DNA of 64,000 nt from Sphingobacteriales bacterium (GTDB taxonomy: Bacteria > Bacteroidota > Bacteroidia > Sphingobacteriales > Sphingobacteriaceae), in NCBI GenBank assembly GCA_026390835.1, contig JAPLFD010000016.1, positions 1-64,000 on the forward strand, read 5' to 3'. The translations under genes were made by a program, and so were the position numbers. How positions within the stretch are numbered: position 1 is the first letter of the stretch; every line of letters begins with the position of its first letter. Below, piece by piece: positions 18,362 through 27,233 of the stretch. The notes below the pieces were generated by a model. It had not been told where the DNA came from. It made no database searches and worked only from the letters and a program-made list of their open reading frames with translations.

Positions 18362-19432
18362 TTATGTTGGTTTACTAATTAATGGAAATGTAATTCTAAT
18401 GTGTTTATTAGGCCTATTCAGTAATTGAAATTGATAATTTTTAGGAAAAAGTAATTCTAGCTTTTCTTTGGTATTGAAAAACCCACTGCCTCCGGTAATG
18501 TGTTGGGGAAAAGCTTGCCCACTATCAAATAATTCTACACGTGTAGCGTTGTTTATTTCGCTCTGAATGCAAAGTTTAATAAAGCCTGGCTCCGCTTGCG
18601 TAGAAAGCCCGTGTTTTAAGGCATTTTCTACCAAGGGTTGTAGTAAAAAACGAGGAAAATAACCAGCCAATAGGTTTTCATCTGCCTTCAACTCAAACTG
18701 TAGCTTGGGCCCTAAACGAATTTTTTCGATTGATAGATAAACATGTAGCATTTCCAACTCCTCGGACAGGGTAGTAAAATGTTGTTCCGAATAATTGATG
18801 CTGTATCTAAATAACTTAGAAAGTTTAAGGGTAAGCTCTTCGGCCAATACCGCATCGGTATATACCAAACCGGCAATGGTATTTAGAGAATTGTATAAAA
18901 AATGTGGATTTATTTTTGATTGCAGAGTTTCCAATTCCTCCTTTACCTTTAATTGTTTCATCCGAAGAATTTCAATTTCCTTTTTTTGGAAATGGTTGAT
19001 ATAGCTGATTCGCTGCGATTCGTATAACAATATCAAAGCGCTAATAATAATGCACACGCTAAAATTGCTAACTGCTTGATTGAGCAGCATGCCCATTTCA
19101 TACTGCTGATGGGAGAGGAAAGAGAATGCATAAAATGAAACCGCTGTAGCGGTAAGTGTACCGATAATGCCCAGTAAAAACAACAAGGGCACTTTAATCC
19201 ATCTCTGTGCAATTCGTGCATTTAACGTTTCTGTATAAAAAGAAATTACCGCAGCCATAAGCAAGCCATGGGTAGTGCAAAAGAGTACAACGCCTAACCC
19301 GCCAATACAATTAAATTTGTTCATGGTTATTTGCACTCCAATAATACATGCCGCAACCACACCACCGGTTAGTAAAGCATTGCTATACTTAAAACGCCAG
19401 TCACTACTATAAAATTTCCGTGGTATAATCAT
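18362..19432 (-). CDS. LytS-type sensor histidine kinase (first of a tandem pair)
   Basis: 356 residues from the ATG at 19432; the open frame runs on to 19537 but that part overlaps the neighbouring kinase gene. The N-terminal 150 residues hold four hydrophobic helices. A coiled stretch (KKEIEILRMKQLKVKEELETL) leads to the His_kinase motif SKINPHFLYNSLNTIAGL, with the phospho-His, and the ATPase domain has the N-box FLLQPLVENALKHGL and a G-box GGSGFFNTKEKL. It should phosphorylate the LytTR regulator downstream. The second kinase gene ends 7 nt upstream, and the two are clear paralogues in layout. Confidence 0.87.
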   Translation of the reverse strand: MIIPRKFYSSDWRFKYSNALLTGGVVAACIIGVQITMNKFNCIGGLGVVLFCTTHGLLMAAVISFYTETLNARIAQRWIKVPLLFLLGIIGTLTATAVSFYAFSFLSHQQYEMGMLLNQAVSNFSVCIIISALILLYESQRISYINHFQKKEIEILRMKQLKVKEELETLQSKINPHFLYNSLNTIAGLVYTDAVLAEELTLKLSKLFRYSINYSEQHFTTLSEELEMLHVYLSIEKIRLGPKLQFELKADENLLAGYFPRFLLQPLVENALKHGLSTQAEPGFIKLCIQSEINNATRVELFDSGQAFPQHITGGSGFFNTKEKLELLFPKNYQFQLLNRPNKHIRITFPLISKPT

Positions 19433-19439
19433 GTATGTA

Positions 19440-20510
19440 TTAACTAGGTAAGGGTGAAAGTGGCAATAGCAAGCTGATACATTTTTGTGGCTGGTTAGCC
19501 ACTTTAATAGCATAATCAGATCCATAGTGTATACCAAGTCGGGTATAAATACTTCTTAAACCATAACCAGCAGTAATTTTTGAGGGAAATTTTCCGCCAT
19601 CATCAAAAACCTCTATTTGAATCTTTTCGCCCAGCTTAGCAATTTCTACCCGAATTAAAATATGAGCTTCTTGTGCAGTGGCCAAACCATGTTTAACAGC
19701 ATTTTCTAATAAGGGCTGTACTAAAAATCTAGGAATATTGGCTTTTAATAAGTCGGCATCGCAGGTGAATTCATAATTCAATAATTCACCAAAGCGCACG
19801 TGTTCAATTTCTAAATAGTTTTTAGCAATGTGCAACTCTTCTTGTATGGTAATCCACTGCTCATCATTTACATCATAGCGATAAAGCTGAGCTAAACGCA
19901 TAGTCATATCCTCAGCTTTAGAACTATCTACCTGAATTAAACCTGCAATTGAGTTAAGTGCATTATACAAGAGGTGTGGATTAATTTTAGTTTGAATCGC
20001 TTTTAATCGAGCCTGTTTAGTTAACCGATCTAATTTTAGCACTTCTACATCCTGGCTAACCTCTTTTTTTTGATTTCTAGCTGCCTGGCACTCATACAAC
20101 TGAATACCCAAACAAACCACAAGCGAAGCTAATAAAGTGAGAAAAAGCAATCCTAGATGAGTACTAATAAAAGATATAGAAAAAAATAATGTAGCAGACG
20201 CAAAACCAACTATAACACCCACCAATAGGCCTAGGGTGCTAAAAACATAAAAAGCTAAAATTGGACTTTGATATACAAACTTGGCAAAAGCAGGCAAAGA
20301 AATAGACATGGAAAGCGTATTGGCCATTGTACACAACACAAACACACTTACCCAAAGTACTAAAGCAGATTCAGGTAATTCTATAGGGTTACCCGTAAAA
20401 AGTGTATTGAATAAAATAATGCTATGGCCAACCAACAAGCCCAACAGTAAACCATATAGATTAACGTATTTCCAACCTCCTTCAAAATGTTGTTGTGGAC
20501 TCAAAGGCAA
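19440..20510 (-). CDS. LytS-type sensor histidine kinase (second of a tandem pair)
   Basis: 356 residues with the same plan as its neighbour: four N-terminal helices, coiled linker, TKINPHLLYNALNSIAGL with the phospho-His, and the N-box FLVQPLLENAVKHGL. No ATG begins this frame; the first start is a TTG at 20510 (another TTG at 20504). The segment GGWKYVNLYGLLLG lines up with SSDWRFKYSNALLTG of the sister kinase, so the upstream start is supported. An ATG at 20520 is one frame off. A TATTTTTG box lies at 20538-20531, 20 nt upstream. Kinase assignment is firm, start is not. Confidence 0.83.
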   Translation of the reverse strand: MPLSPQQHFEGGWKYVNLYGLLLGLLVGHSIILFNTLFTGNPIELPESALVLWVSVFVLCTMANTLSMSISLPAFAKFVYQSPILAFYVFSTLGLLVGVIVGFASATLFFSISFISTHLGLLFLTLLASLVVCLGIQLYECQAARNQKKEVSQDVEVLKLDRLTKQARLKAIQTKINPHLLYNALNSIAGLIQVDSSKAEDMTMRLAQLYRYDVNDEQWITIQEELHIAKNYLEIEHVRFGELLNYEFTCDADLLKANIPRFLVQPLLENAVKHGLATAQEAHILIRVEIAKLGEKIQIEVFDDGGKFPSKITAGYGLRSIYTRLGIHYGSDYAIKVANQPQKCISLLLPLSPLPS

Positions 20511-20530
20511 ATAATTTCATTGATGCGATA

Positions 20531-20538
20531 CAAAAATA
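20531..20538 (-). promoter_or_regulatory. -7 box of the twin-kinase/LytTR operon
   Basis: On the minus strand 20538-20531 reads TATTTTTG, an exact TAnnTTTG match, in the AT-rich gap between the kinase operon and the divergent OmpA-like gene. The remainder of that gap (20539-20745) shows only AT-rich sequence. Confidence 0.5.
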
Positions 20539-20745
20539 TAAAATTAAATAATTATTTAATTTATCTTTAATAATATTTCTTTATTTGTTTTAATTATTAA
20601 ACTCAATACCTATTTATACAATCAAAATATAGAGGTGCAGGCTGAAAGGCTTAACACATACAACACACTATTTCTATTTATCGTGCGTTTAGGTTTTGAT
20701 AAGCACCGTGGTGCAATAACTATTTAACCCTTTACACGAAATCTT

Positions 20746-21429
20746 ATGAGAAATACGGCTACAAAAAAAATACTTGCGCTAAGTTTACTATGTGTTTTTA
20801 CACTCACCTATTTACAAAGTTGCTCCACCACCAGTAAAACCACAAAAGGTACCGTTATTGGTGCATTGGCTGGTGGTACCGTGGGAGCGCTTATTGGTAA
20901 AAAGGCTGGCAATACCGCGGTTGGTGCGCTTATTGGAGGAGCTGTTGGCGGAACTGCCGGTGCCTTTATTGGCCGTGGTATGGATAGACAAGCCGAACAA
21001 TTGAAACAAACTATTCCGGGAGCAGAAGTAATTCGTGAAGGCGAAGGAATTATTGTGAAGTTTGATTCGGGAATACTATTTGATGTAAGCAAGTCGGAGC
21101 TCAAAACCGCTGCTATGACCAATATTCAAAACTTAGCCAAATCGCTAAAAGAAAATCCGGATACCGATGTAACCATTATTGGCCATACGGATAATAGTGG
21201 CAGCGATGAATACAACAACCGCCTTTCGGAACGCCGGGCTGAAGCTGTAAAAACCTTTACTATAAACCAAGGAATAAGTGCCAGTCGCATAAACACGAGG
21301 GGAAAAGGCGAAAGTGAGCCCATTGCCGATAATAGTAACGAAGAGGGAAAGGCTAAAAACAGACGAGTAGAAATTGTGATTGTGGCAAATGATAAAATGA
21401 AGGCCGATGCGCAAAAAAATGCAGGTTAA
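20746..21429 (+). CDS. OmpA-family lipoprotein with glycine-zipper segment
   Basis: 227 residues. The signal sequence ends LTYLQSCSTTSK, with Cys as the likely lipid anchor. Residues about 35-80 are a Gly-zipper membrane segment (GTVIGALAGGTVGALIGKKAG and a second GALIGGAVGGTAGAFIG). The C-terminal OmpA domain has the peptidoglycan-binding pattern TIIGHTDNSGSDEYNNRLSERRAEAV and KNRRVEIVI. The layout matches YiaD-type proteins, which tether the outer membrane to peptidoglycan. Divergent from the kinase operon; the following gene has its own -7 box 39 nt downstream. Confidence 0.88.
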   Translation: MRNTATKKILALSLLCVFTLTYLQSCSTTSKTTKGTVIGALAGGTVGALIGKKAGNTAVGALIGGAVGGTAGAFIGRGMDRQAEQLKQTIPGAEVIREGEGIIVKFDSGILFDVSKSELKTAAMTNIQNLAKSLKENPDTDVTIIGHTDNSGSDEYNNRLSERRAEAVKTFTINQGISASRINTRGKGESEPIADNSNEEGKAKNRRVEIVIVANDKMKADAQKNAG

Positions 21430-21460
21430 TTCTTTGAAAAAAGTATAAACTGATTTCTCG

Positions 21461-21468
21461 TATATTTG
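21461..21468 (+). promoter_or_regulatory. -7 box of the HYC_CC_PP cluster
   Basis: TATATTTG, an exact TAnnTTTG match that ends 4 nt before the ATG at 21473. TTTG at 21433-21436 is 24 nt upstream, somewhat farther than usual. Confidence 0.5.
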
Positions 21469-21472
21469 AACA

Positions 21473-21856
21473 ATGGGAAAAAGAGCACTCAGTTTGGTTT
21501 TTGTAGGCTTCTATGTGCTAAGCATAGTGGGTCTATCTTTAAACTTCCATTACTGTGGCACCAAGTTAGCCCAAGTGCAATTCCAAAGCCAAGAAATACG
21601 TGCCTGTTGTTCAGAAAAAGTTGAAAAAACTGCAAAATGTTGCAAAAACCAAGCTATAACTTATAAAGTAAAAGATCAACACCTCCGTAATTCAAGCATG
21701 TATGTGCCTGCATTCATTGTCTTTTTATCAACTAATCAGGATGTAAATACAGGCTACACGAAAGTGGTAAATACAGATAAGTACGCCTTTAAACTGCAAA
21801 AACCACCTCCAAATAACATTTCCAAAGGGGTATTGTATGGCGTTTTTCGAATTTGA
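21473..21856 (+). CDS. HYC_CC_PP family protein (127 aa)
   Basis: Carries the three marks that name this Bacteroidota family: HYCG after the N-terminal hydrophobic segment (residues about 25-28), Cys pairs (ACCSEK, then KCCKN), and a Pro-rich end (KPPPN). The N-terminus is a signal or membrane helix (LSLVFVGFYVLSIVGLSL), so the cysteines lie in the periplasm. The Cys/His content suggests binding of a soft metal such as copper; this is inference. It is followed after 71 nt by a protein with a heavy-metal-associated domain, then an outer-membrane protein, which supports a metal-related role. Confidence 0.8.
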   Translation: MGKRALSLVFVGFYVLSIVGLSLNFHYCGTKLAQVQFQSQEIRACCSEKVEKTAKCCKNQAITYKVKDQHLRNSSMYVPAFIVFLSTNQDVNTGYTKVVNTDKYAFKLQKPPPNNISKGVLYGVFRI

Positions 21857-21927
21857 TAACTGGTTGAATTTATGAAAAGCGTAGCTCAGCTATGCACAAC
21901 ATTCATCTTCACTATTTATCAAAAATC

Positions 21928-22449
21928 ATGAAAAAAAGAACATACTTAGGGCTACTCATAGCCCTACTACTCAATAGCCTATATACCCAAGCACAAGTAA
22001 GCAAAGCCGATATGCAAGTAAGCGGACTAACCTGTTCCATGTGTCAGTTAGCAACACAAAAAGCCGTCAAAACACTCGATTTTGTGGCCGATATTCAGCC
22101 CGATTTGAACAACACAAACTTTGTAATTACGTTTAAAAAAGGTAAAACAGTAAATCCAGATTTACTAGCCAAAAAAGTAAAAGGTGCCGGATTTTCTGTA
22201 AGTAAATTGGTACTGACGTATACTTTTTCTGACTTAAAAATAGCCAATGGAACCTCTTTTACTTATGGGGGTGCACAATTTAGTTTTTTAAACGTGGCTG
22301 CAAAAACACTAGATGGGGCCACCAAAATTACGCTATTAGATAAAGATTTTGTTTCTGCGGGAACCTATAAACAATTGGCCAGTAAGGGTGGAGAAAGCTA
22401 CCGAACCGGAAAAATGGGTAACACCAGAAATTACCATATAGGCCTATAA
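21928..22449 (+). CDS. Secreted heavy-metal-associated (HMA) domain protein
   Basis: 173 residues from the ATG at 21928, which begins a signal peptide (MKKRTYLGLLIALLLNSLYTQAQ); an in-frame ATG at 21892 is too far upstream. The HMA fold shows VSGLTCSMCQLATQKAV with the CxxC metal pair at about residues 35-38, then the beta-alpha pattern to about 95. The C-terminal 75 residues are not recognised. It should bind a soft metal ion such as Cu+ in the periplasm. The next gene starts 1 nt after its stop, so they are translated from one mRNA. Confidence 0.8.
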   Translation: MKKRTYLGLLIALLLNSLYTQAQVSKADMQVSGLTCSMCQLATQKAVKTLDFVADIQPDLNNTNFVITFKKGKTVNPDLLAKKVKGAGFSVSKLVLTYTFSDLKIANGTSFTYGGAQFSFLNVAAKTLDGATKITLLDKDFVSAGTYKQLASKGGESYRTGKMGNTRNYHIGL

Positions 22450-22450
22450 T

Positions 22451-23254
22451 ATGAAACGATTTGCTATAGCACTGGTGCTGCTTCTTGGCGGTACCAGCGC
22501 CTACACACAAGAATTGTATGTAGCCACAGAGCCAGCCAGCAACATGCCCCAAAATGCCCTAGGTATTCGGCTAACGCAAGAAGCCGTGTTTAGAAACGGA
22601 TATATGGCCAAAATTATTCCTGAAGCTATGTTGGGACTTACAAAAAATCTGATGATACACCAGAGTTTATTTATAAATAATGTTCAACAAAATAGTTTTA
22701 AAACAACTGGGGGAGCATTTTATGCCAAGTATCGTTTTTTAAGTATTGATAGCATGCATAGCCATTTTAGAGGTGCCATTTATGGCGGCTATGCTACGGC
22801 AAACGGGGTTATTAGTGCCCGTGAAATTAGCTTAGATGGAGACAACACGGGTTGGCAGGGGGGCATTGTATTTACCCAATTGTTACACAAACTAGCCCTT
22901 TCCGGATCGGTAAGTTATACCAAGGCGCTAAACAACAAAAAGGGGAATTTGCTTCCTGCAGATTTTGGATCGGAGAGTTTAGGGTATACGCTTTCAAGCG
23001 GATTATTGGTTTATCCCAAAAGCTATCGAAGTTATAAACAAACAAACGTGAATGTGTATCTAGAATTTTTGGGCAAGAGCAACCTGGGTAAAAAGGAGCA
23101 CGTCCTAGATGCTGCTCCAGCCCTACAATTCATCATCAATAGTAATTTTAGGATCGATGTTTCTCAACGGGTTCAATTGTGGAGTAGTATGACGAGGAAT
23201 CAGAAGAATTTACTTTTGCTTCGGTTAGAATACAACCTATTTAATTTGTGGTAG
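22451..23254 (+). CDS. Outer-membrane beta-barrel protein, unknown function (267 aa)
   Basis: Signal peptide MKRFAIALVLLLGGTSAYTQ, then alternating hydrophobic strands ending in aromatic residues (GAFYAKYRFLSI, FRGAIYGGYATAN, NVNVYLEFLGKS), and a C-terminal strand LLLRLEYNLFNLW ending in an aromatic residue, as outer-membrane barrels do. About 12-14 strands would fit. It starts 1 nt after the HMA gene, which suggests a role with that metal-binding protein. A bidirectional terminator closes the unit. Confidence 0.72.
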   Translation: MKRFAIALVLLLGGTSAYTQELYVATEPASNMPQNALGIRLTQEAVFRNGYMAKIIPEAMLGLTKNLMIHQSLFINNVQQNSFKTTGGAFYAKYRFLSIDSMHSHFRGAIYGGYATANGVISAREISLDGDNTGWQGGIVFTQLLHKLALSGSVSYTKALNNKKGNLLPADFGSESLGYTLSSGLLVYPKSYRSYKQTNVNVYLEFLGKSNLGKKEHVLDAAPALQFIINSNFRIDVSQRVQLWSSMTRNQKNLLLLRLEYNLFNLW

Positions 23255-23257
23255 CGC

Positions 23258-23293
23258 AAAAAAGGAGTAGCCGATTTAGCTACTCCTTTTTTT
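23258..23293. terminator. Bidirectional intrinsic terminator
   Basis: AAAAAAGGAGTAGC (23258-23271), 7-nt loop, GCTACTCCTTTTTTT (23279-23293). It serves the barrel-protein gene and the convergent aldehyde dehydrogenase gene, whose stop codon overlaps its right end. Confidence 0.9.
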
Positions 23294-24680
23294 AAAACAT
23301 TTTTTTTAGCCAGGGGAGCAAACCAACCTTATAGGGCGGATAAACCATCCAATTAAAATCTACAGCACTTTGGTACATCACCGAACGTTCGTGAGAAAAG
23401 GCCTTAAAGCCATAAAAACCGTGGCAGCTACCTGTACCACTAGACTGCACCCCACCAAAAGGTAAATTGGGATTGCTAATATGCACCAACACATCGTTTA
23501 CCAAGGTGCCTCCGGCAGAAGTTTGAGAAATTACTTGCTTGGCAATAGCCGAATTTCCGAACACATACAAAGCAAGTGGTTTGCCTTGCGCATTTATGCG
23601 GGAAATAGCCTCATCTAAGCTTTTATAAGTGATTAAAGGCAGCAATGGACCAAAAATTTCTTCTTGCATTAATCCCGAATCGGGCGATACATTGCTGAGG
23701 ACCGTAGGGCTTATGCGTAAAGCATCGGCATCAAACTGCCCACCAATACGCAGCTTTGCTCCTTTGGCAATGGCATCGTCAAACAATTTTTTCTGACGAT
23801 CGAAATGACGGCTATTAATGATATTTCCATAGGCCTCGGTATTGAGCTGGCCATTGAGCGTAAATAGTTTGTTTATGTTTTCGGCAGCCAAGTCAACAAA
23901 TTTTTCAAGCAAATGCTCGGGCAGCATTACATAATCGGGGGCTATGCATGTTTGCCCAACATTGAGGAATTTACCCCACACAATTTTTTCGGCAGCTTTT
24001 TCTAGGGCCGCACTTTCGGTAATAACCGCTGGTGATTTTCCACCCAATTCTAAGGTTACCGAGGCCAAATGATCGGCAGCGGCTTTCATCACCACCTTGC
24101 CAATGGCGGTACTTCCGGTGAAGAAAATATGATCAAAAGGTAAAGACAAAAGTTCTTTTGCTACTTCTGCATCGCCTTCTATACAAGAGATTTCTTCTGC
24201 AGCAAAATTATCGGAAATAAGGGTATATAATAAAGCACTCGTGGCTGGACTTAATTCTGAAGGTTTTATTACGGCCGCATTTCCCGCCGCAATGGCAGAT
24301 ACTAATGGCGAAATAGCTAACTGAAAAGGGTAATTCCAAGGGGAAATAATTAAGGAAAGACCCTTGGGCTCATACAAAATTCTGTTTTTAGTAAACAAAC
24401 TGGTTAAGGTGGGAGCCACCCGTTGTGGTTTCATCCAACTAGACAAATGCTTAAGGGCAAAGTCGATTTCAGCATACACAAAATACACTTCGGTAACCGC
24501 AGCCTCAAAGAGGGGTTTCCCTAAATCTTGTTTAAGGGCCTCAAATATGGTCGATTCGTTTTGTTGAATAAGTGCTTTCAGTTTTTTTAACGTTTGCTTT
24601 CTTTGGGCAACACTGCTTGTTTTGAGCGTGCTTTGATTCGCTTTTTGAGCGGCAAAAAGTTGAGAAATGGGTGTTTTCAT
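23292..24680 (-). CDS. Aldehyde dehydrogenase family protein
   Basis: 462 residues, the short form of the superfamily (class 3 / fatty-aldehyde type). Catalytic Cys is in NVGQTCIAPDY, the general-base Glu in TLELGGKSP, and the NAD-binding turn is FTGSTAIGK. Oxidises an aldehyde to the acid with NAD(P)+; the substrate is probably a long-chain or aromatic aldehyde. The C-terminus (PPYKVGLLPWLKKMF) is hydrophobic and basic and could touch the membrane. Transcribed alone. Confidence 0.92.
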   Translation of the reverse strand: MKTPISQLFAAQKANQSTLKTSSVAQRKQTLKKLKALIQQNESTIFEALKQDLGKPLFEAAVTEVYFVYAEIDFALKHLSSWMKPQRVAPTLTSLFTKNRILYEPKGLSLIISPWNYPFQLAISPLVSAIAAGNAAVIKPSELSPATSALLYTLISDNFAAEEISCIEGDAEVAKELLSLPFDHIFFTGSTAIGKVVMKAAADHLASVTLELGGKSPAVITESAALEKAAEKIVWGKFLNVGQTCIAPDYVMLPEHLLEKFVDLAAENINKLFTLNGQLNTEAYGNIINSRHFDRQKKLFDDAIAKGAKLRIGGQFDADALRISPTVLSNVSPDSGLMQEEIFGPLLPLITYKSLDEAISRINAQGKPLALYVFGNSAIAKQVISQTSAGGTLVNDVLVHISNPNLPFGGVQSSGTGSCHGFYGFKAFSHERSVMYQSAVDFNWMVYPPYKVGLLPWLKKMF

Positions 24681-24774
24681 TCTAATGTGTAAAGTGTGTA
24701 TAGCTAGTCAAAAATTGCTTTGGTAATTAAATTTAGGTAAAGAAAGCTTAAATTCACCACGTACAAATCAATTC

Positions 24775-25977
24775 ATGAAAAAATTCTATTGCTTCTTCCT
24801 ATTATTTTGCCTCGGGGCGCATGCTAGTTTTGCTCAAAAGCTCCGCACCGATGTGTGTGTATATGGCAACACTACAGCTGCCTTAGCGGCTGGCATACAA
24901 TCTGCACGTTCGGGTGTACAAACCCTTTTAATCAGTACTAGTGATTCTTGGATAAATCCAGCATCACTTGCCGATTGGGAGAGCGCCGGCATAGCCTCTG
25001 GTATGGGCACTGAATTGCTAAAAAAATACACGCAACTAGAAAAACACAAAGAGCTAAAGGCCGACTCTCTATTACAGTCTATTAAAGCCTTAGCAGATAC
25101 CGTAAAAAATCTGAAAATCATCAGCGCTAGCGCTATTGAAGAGATAAAAGAATCGGGAAAAGGGTGGGAGTTGAACTTAAAAGGCGGACAAAAGATTAAA
25201 GCTTTGATACTTGTTGATGGGGATACAAACCATGCCCTACTAAAACAATTGGGGCTAAAACCTTCGGCCAACTCTGCCGTAGCCTTTGATATAACCAACC
25301 CTCTTACAAAAACAAGTGTGGCCATTCTGGGCCCCAATAGCCTACTCCCCTTACAGGCATTGGTGGTCGAAAAACAAGCAAATATCGTTTGTATTCCCAG
25401 TGAAGTTTCCGCTTTTGCCCAGCTCAACGCCGGCCAAGCTGCAGGTGCCACTGCGGCCTTCTGTGCCTTTTTTAAAACAACTACAGAACACCTCAACGTA
25501 CGACTCATTCAAGGAGAATTACTTACGTATAAAGCCACGTTGCTTCCCTTTAAAGACATGCACCAAACCGATAGTAATTTTGTAGCCCTAACACATGTGG
25601 CCCTAACCGGATTATTAAATAGCGGCATAGTGCAACAAGAGGGGACTTACCAATGGATGGGAAACAACAACCTTCATGCCGATGAAATTAAAGTTTCGAT
25701 GAAAAAGCTATACAGTCGCAGCCAAATTTGGTTTGCCGATCATGCAGATGTAAAAGAATTAAGTATTGGCGATGCCATCAGTTTAATTACCTATACCGCT
25801 ACACGGGGTACGGAATTGAAAATAGAAATTGAACGTGGCTGGAAAAGCACGCTTGGGCTTTCTGGAAGCTTTAACGAAAATCGGAAAATTAGCAGGAATG
25901 AATTCTCAGTATTGCTCGAAGCCTATTTGCAACCCTTTGCCACCCAAGTAGATCTCCAAGGAGAGCTTATTAACTAG
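24775..25977 (+). CDS. Secreted FAD-dependent-oxidoreductase-like protein (400 aa)
   Basis: Signal peptide ends ASFAQ. Immediately after it comes DVCVYGNTTAALAAGIQSARSG, which follows the pattern of the dinucleotide-binding start of secreted FAD-dependent oxidoreductases (DVVVYGGTPAGIAAAIAAARxG), but with Asn-Thr in place of the usual second Gly, so FAD binding may be weakened or lost. A middle segment (GWELNLKGGQKIKALILVDGD) fits the second FAD-contact strand. No known substrate motif is visible. It may be a degenerate member kept for another job. The kinase gene starts 8 nt after its stop. Confidence 0.65.
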   Translation: MKKFYCFFLLFCLGAHASFAQKLRTDVCVYGNTTAALAAGIQSARSGVQTLLISTSDSWINPASLADWESAGIASGMGTELLKKYTQLEKHKELKADSLLQSIKALADTVKNLKIISASAIEEIKESGKGWELNLKGGQKIKALILVDGDTNHALLKQLGLKPSANSAVAFDITNPLTKTSVAILGPNSLLPLQALVVEKQANIVCIPSEVSAFAQLNAGQAAGATAAFCAFFKTTTEHLNVRLIQGELLTYKATLLPFKDMHQTDSNFVALTHVALTGLLNSGIVQQEGTYQWMGNNNLHADEIKVSMKKLYSRSQIWFADHADVKELSIGDAISLITYTATRGTELKIEIERGWKSTLGLSGSFNENRKISRNEFSVLLEAYLQPFATQVDLQGELIN

Positions 25978-25985
25978 TACCCGTA

Positions 25986-27233
25986 ATGAACCCATACGCT
26001 CAAAAACGATTTTGGAAATTTACACTGCTAGCCTTTGCGGTGCTTATTGCAGGAGCCTCTTTATGGTATACCAATTATTTGGTAAAAAACATTTCTGTGG
26101 CCGAACGCACCCGGGCAGAGATTTGGGCATTGAGTAACAAGAAAATTTTAGAAGTTGTAGATGTAAACGATGAATTTATTACGTTCATTTATTCCATACG
26201 AGATAGCCTAGAAGTACCCGCCATTGTAACCAACAGTAGCGGTAAAATTATATTTTGGAAAGGCTTAGATAGCACCAAAACAAATATGAAACTAGAGGCA
26301 CAAGAACGTAACATAGATAGGCTTAAACGAAAAAAATACGACCCCGAATACTTTAAGACAGAACTGGAGCAAATGAAGGCCCAGCACGAACCCATCCATA
26401 TACGGGTAACCTCTTTTGGCGTAAACGACGAGCAATTGGTATACTACAAAGATTCTGTTTTGCTCACCCGCTTACGCATATTCCCCTATATCCAACTAAC
26501 GCTAATTGCGCTGTTTTTACTCATCGCTTATTTCGTATTTAATTCTGCCCGTAAATCGGAGCAAAATTTGGTATGGGTGGGTATGGCCAAAGAAACCGCA
26601 CACCAATTGGGTACCCCCATTTCTTCCTTATTGGCTTGGGTTGAATTACTAAAAGCTAAATTTCCTGCCGATGATGAGCACTTATTATTAGAGATGGAGA
26701 ACGATATGAAAAGGCTAGAAATTGTAGCCGATCGCTTTTCTAAAATAGGCTCAAAACCAGTACTAGAAAATCAGGTAGTATACGCAGTTGTGTCTGATTT
26801 TGTGAACTATTTTAAATTTAGAAGTAGTGATAAAATTAGCTTTCAGGTACACGGAGATAAACAAGCCCAGGCCTTACTAAATATTCCACTATTTGATTGG
26901 GTACTCGAAAATTTATTAAAAAATGCAGTAAACGCACTCGATGGCGCCGGGAGCATTGACGTACATATTCTCGATAATTTAGTAAAAGAGCAAGTAATTA
27001 TAGACATTAGCGATAGCGGAAAGGGTATACCAAAAAACAAATTTGAAACTATTTTTCAACCTGGCTATACCACCCGGAAACGTGGCTGGGGTTTGGGTTT
27101 ATCCTTAACTCGGCGAATTATACAAAATTACCATAGCGGACAAATTTTTGTGAAAGATTCTGAACTTGGAAAAGGGACCACTTTTCGCATCATTTTAAAA
27201 AGCAATGCCAACTATGAACCCACCACAGCCTAG
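25986..27233 (+). CDS. Membrane sensor histidine kinase
   Basis: 415 residues. Helices at about 10-30 (FTLLAFAVLIAGASLWYTNYL) and about 165-187 (IQLTLIALFLLIAYFVF) flank a periplasmic sensor domain of about 130 residues. The HisKA motif is MAKETAHQLGTPISSLLAWVE with the phospho-His, and the ATPase domain has ENLLKNAVNALDG, DSGKGIP and GWGLGLSLTRRI. No response-regulator gene is adjacent, so it is an orphan or acts on a distant partner. It follows the FAD-like gene by 8 nt and overlaps the DinB gene, so the three form one operon. Confidence 0.9.
   Translation: MNPYAQKRFWKFTLLAFAVLIAGASLWYTNYLVKNISVAERTRAEIWALSNKKILEVVDVNDEFITFIYSIRDSLEVPAIVTNSSGKIIFWKGLDSTKTNMKLEAQERNIDRLKRKKYDPEYFKTELEQMKAQHEPIHIRVTSFGVNDEQLVYYKDSVLLTRLRIFPYIQLTLIALFLLIAYFVFNSARKSEQNLVWVGMAKETAHQLGTPISSLLAWVELLKAKFPADDEHLLLEMENDMKRLEIVADRFSKIGSKPVLENQVVYAVVSDFVNYFKFRSSDKISFQVHGDKQAQALLNIPLFDWVLENLLKNAVNALDGAGSIDVHILDNLVKEQVIIDISDSGKGIPKNKFETIFQPGYTTRKRGWGLGLSLTRRIIQNYHSGQIFVKDSELGKGTTFRIILKSNANYEPTTA

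Noticed and set aside
20511-20745. Possible small RNA or extra gene in the AT-rich gap between the kinase operon and the OmpA-like gene
   Set aside because: Only a -7 box is recognisable; no hairpin with a T-run or protein-like frame is present.
20808-21122. Antisense and frame-shifted open frames over the Gly-zipper of the OmpA-like gene
   Set aside because: They come from the GC-rich glycine repeats of the real gene and have low-complexity Pro/Ala or Thr/Asn sequence.
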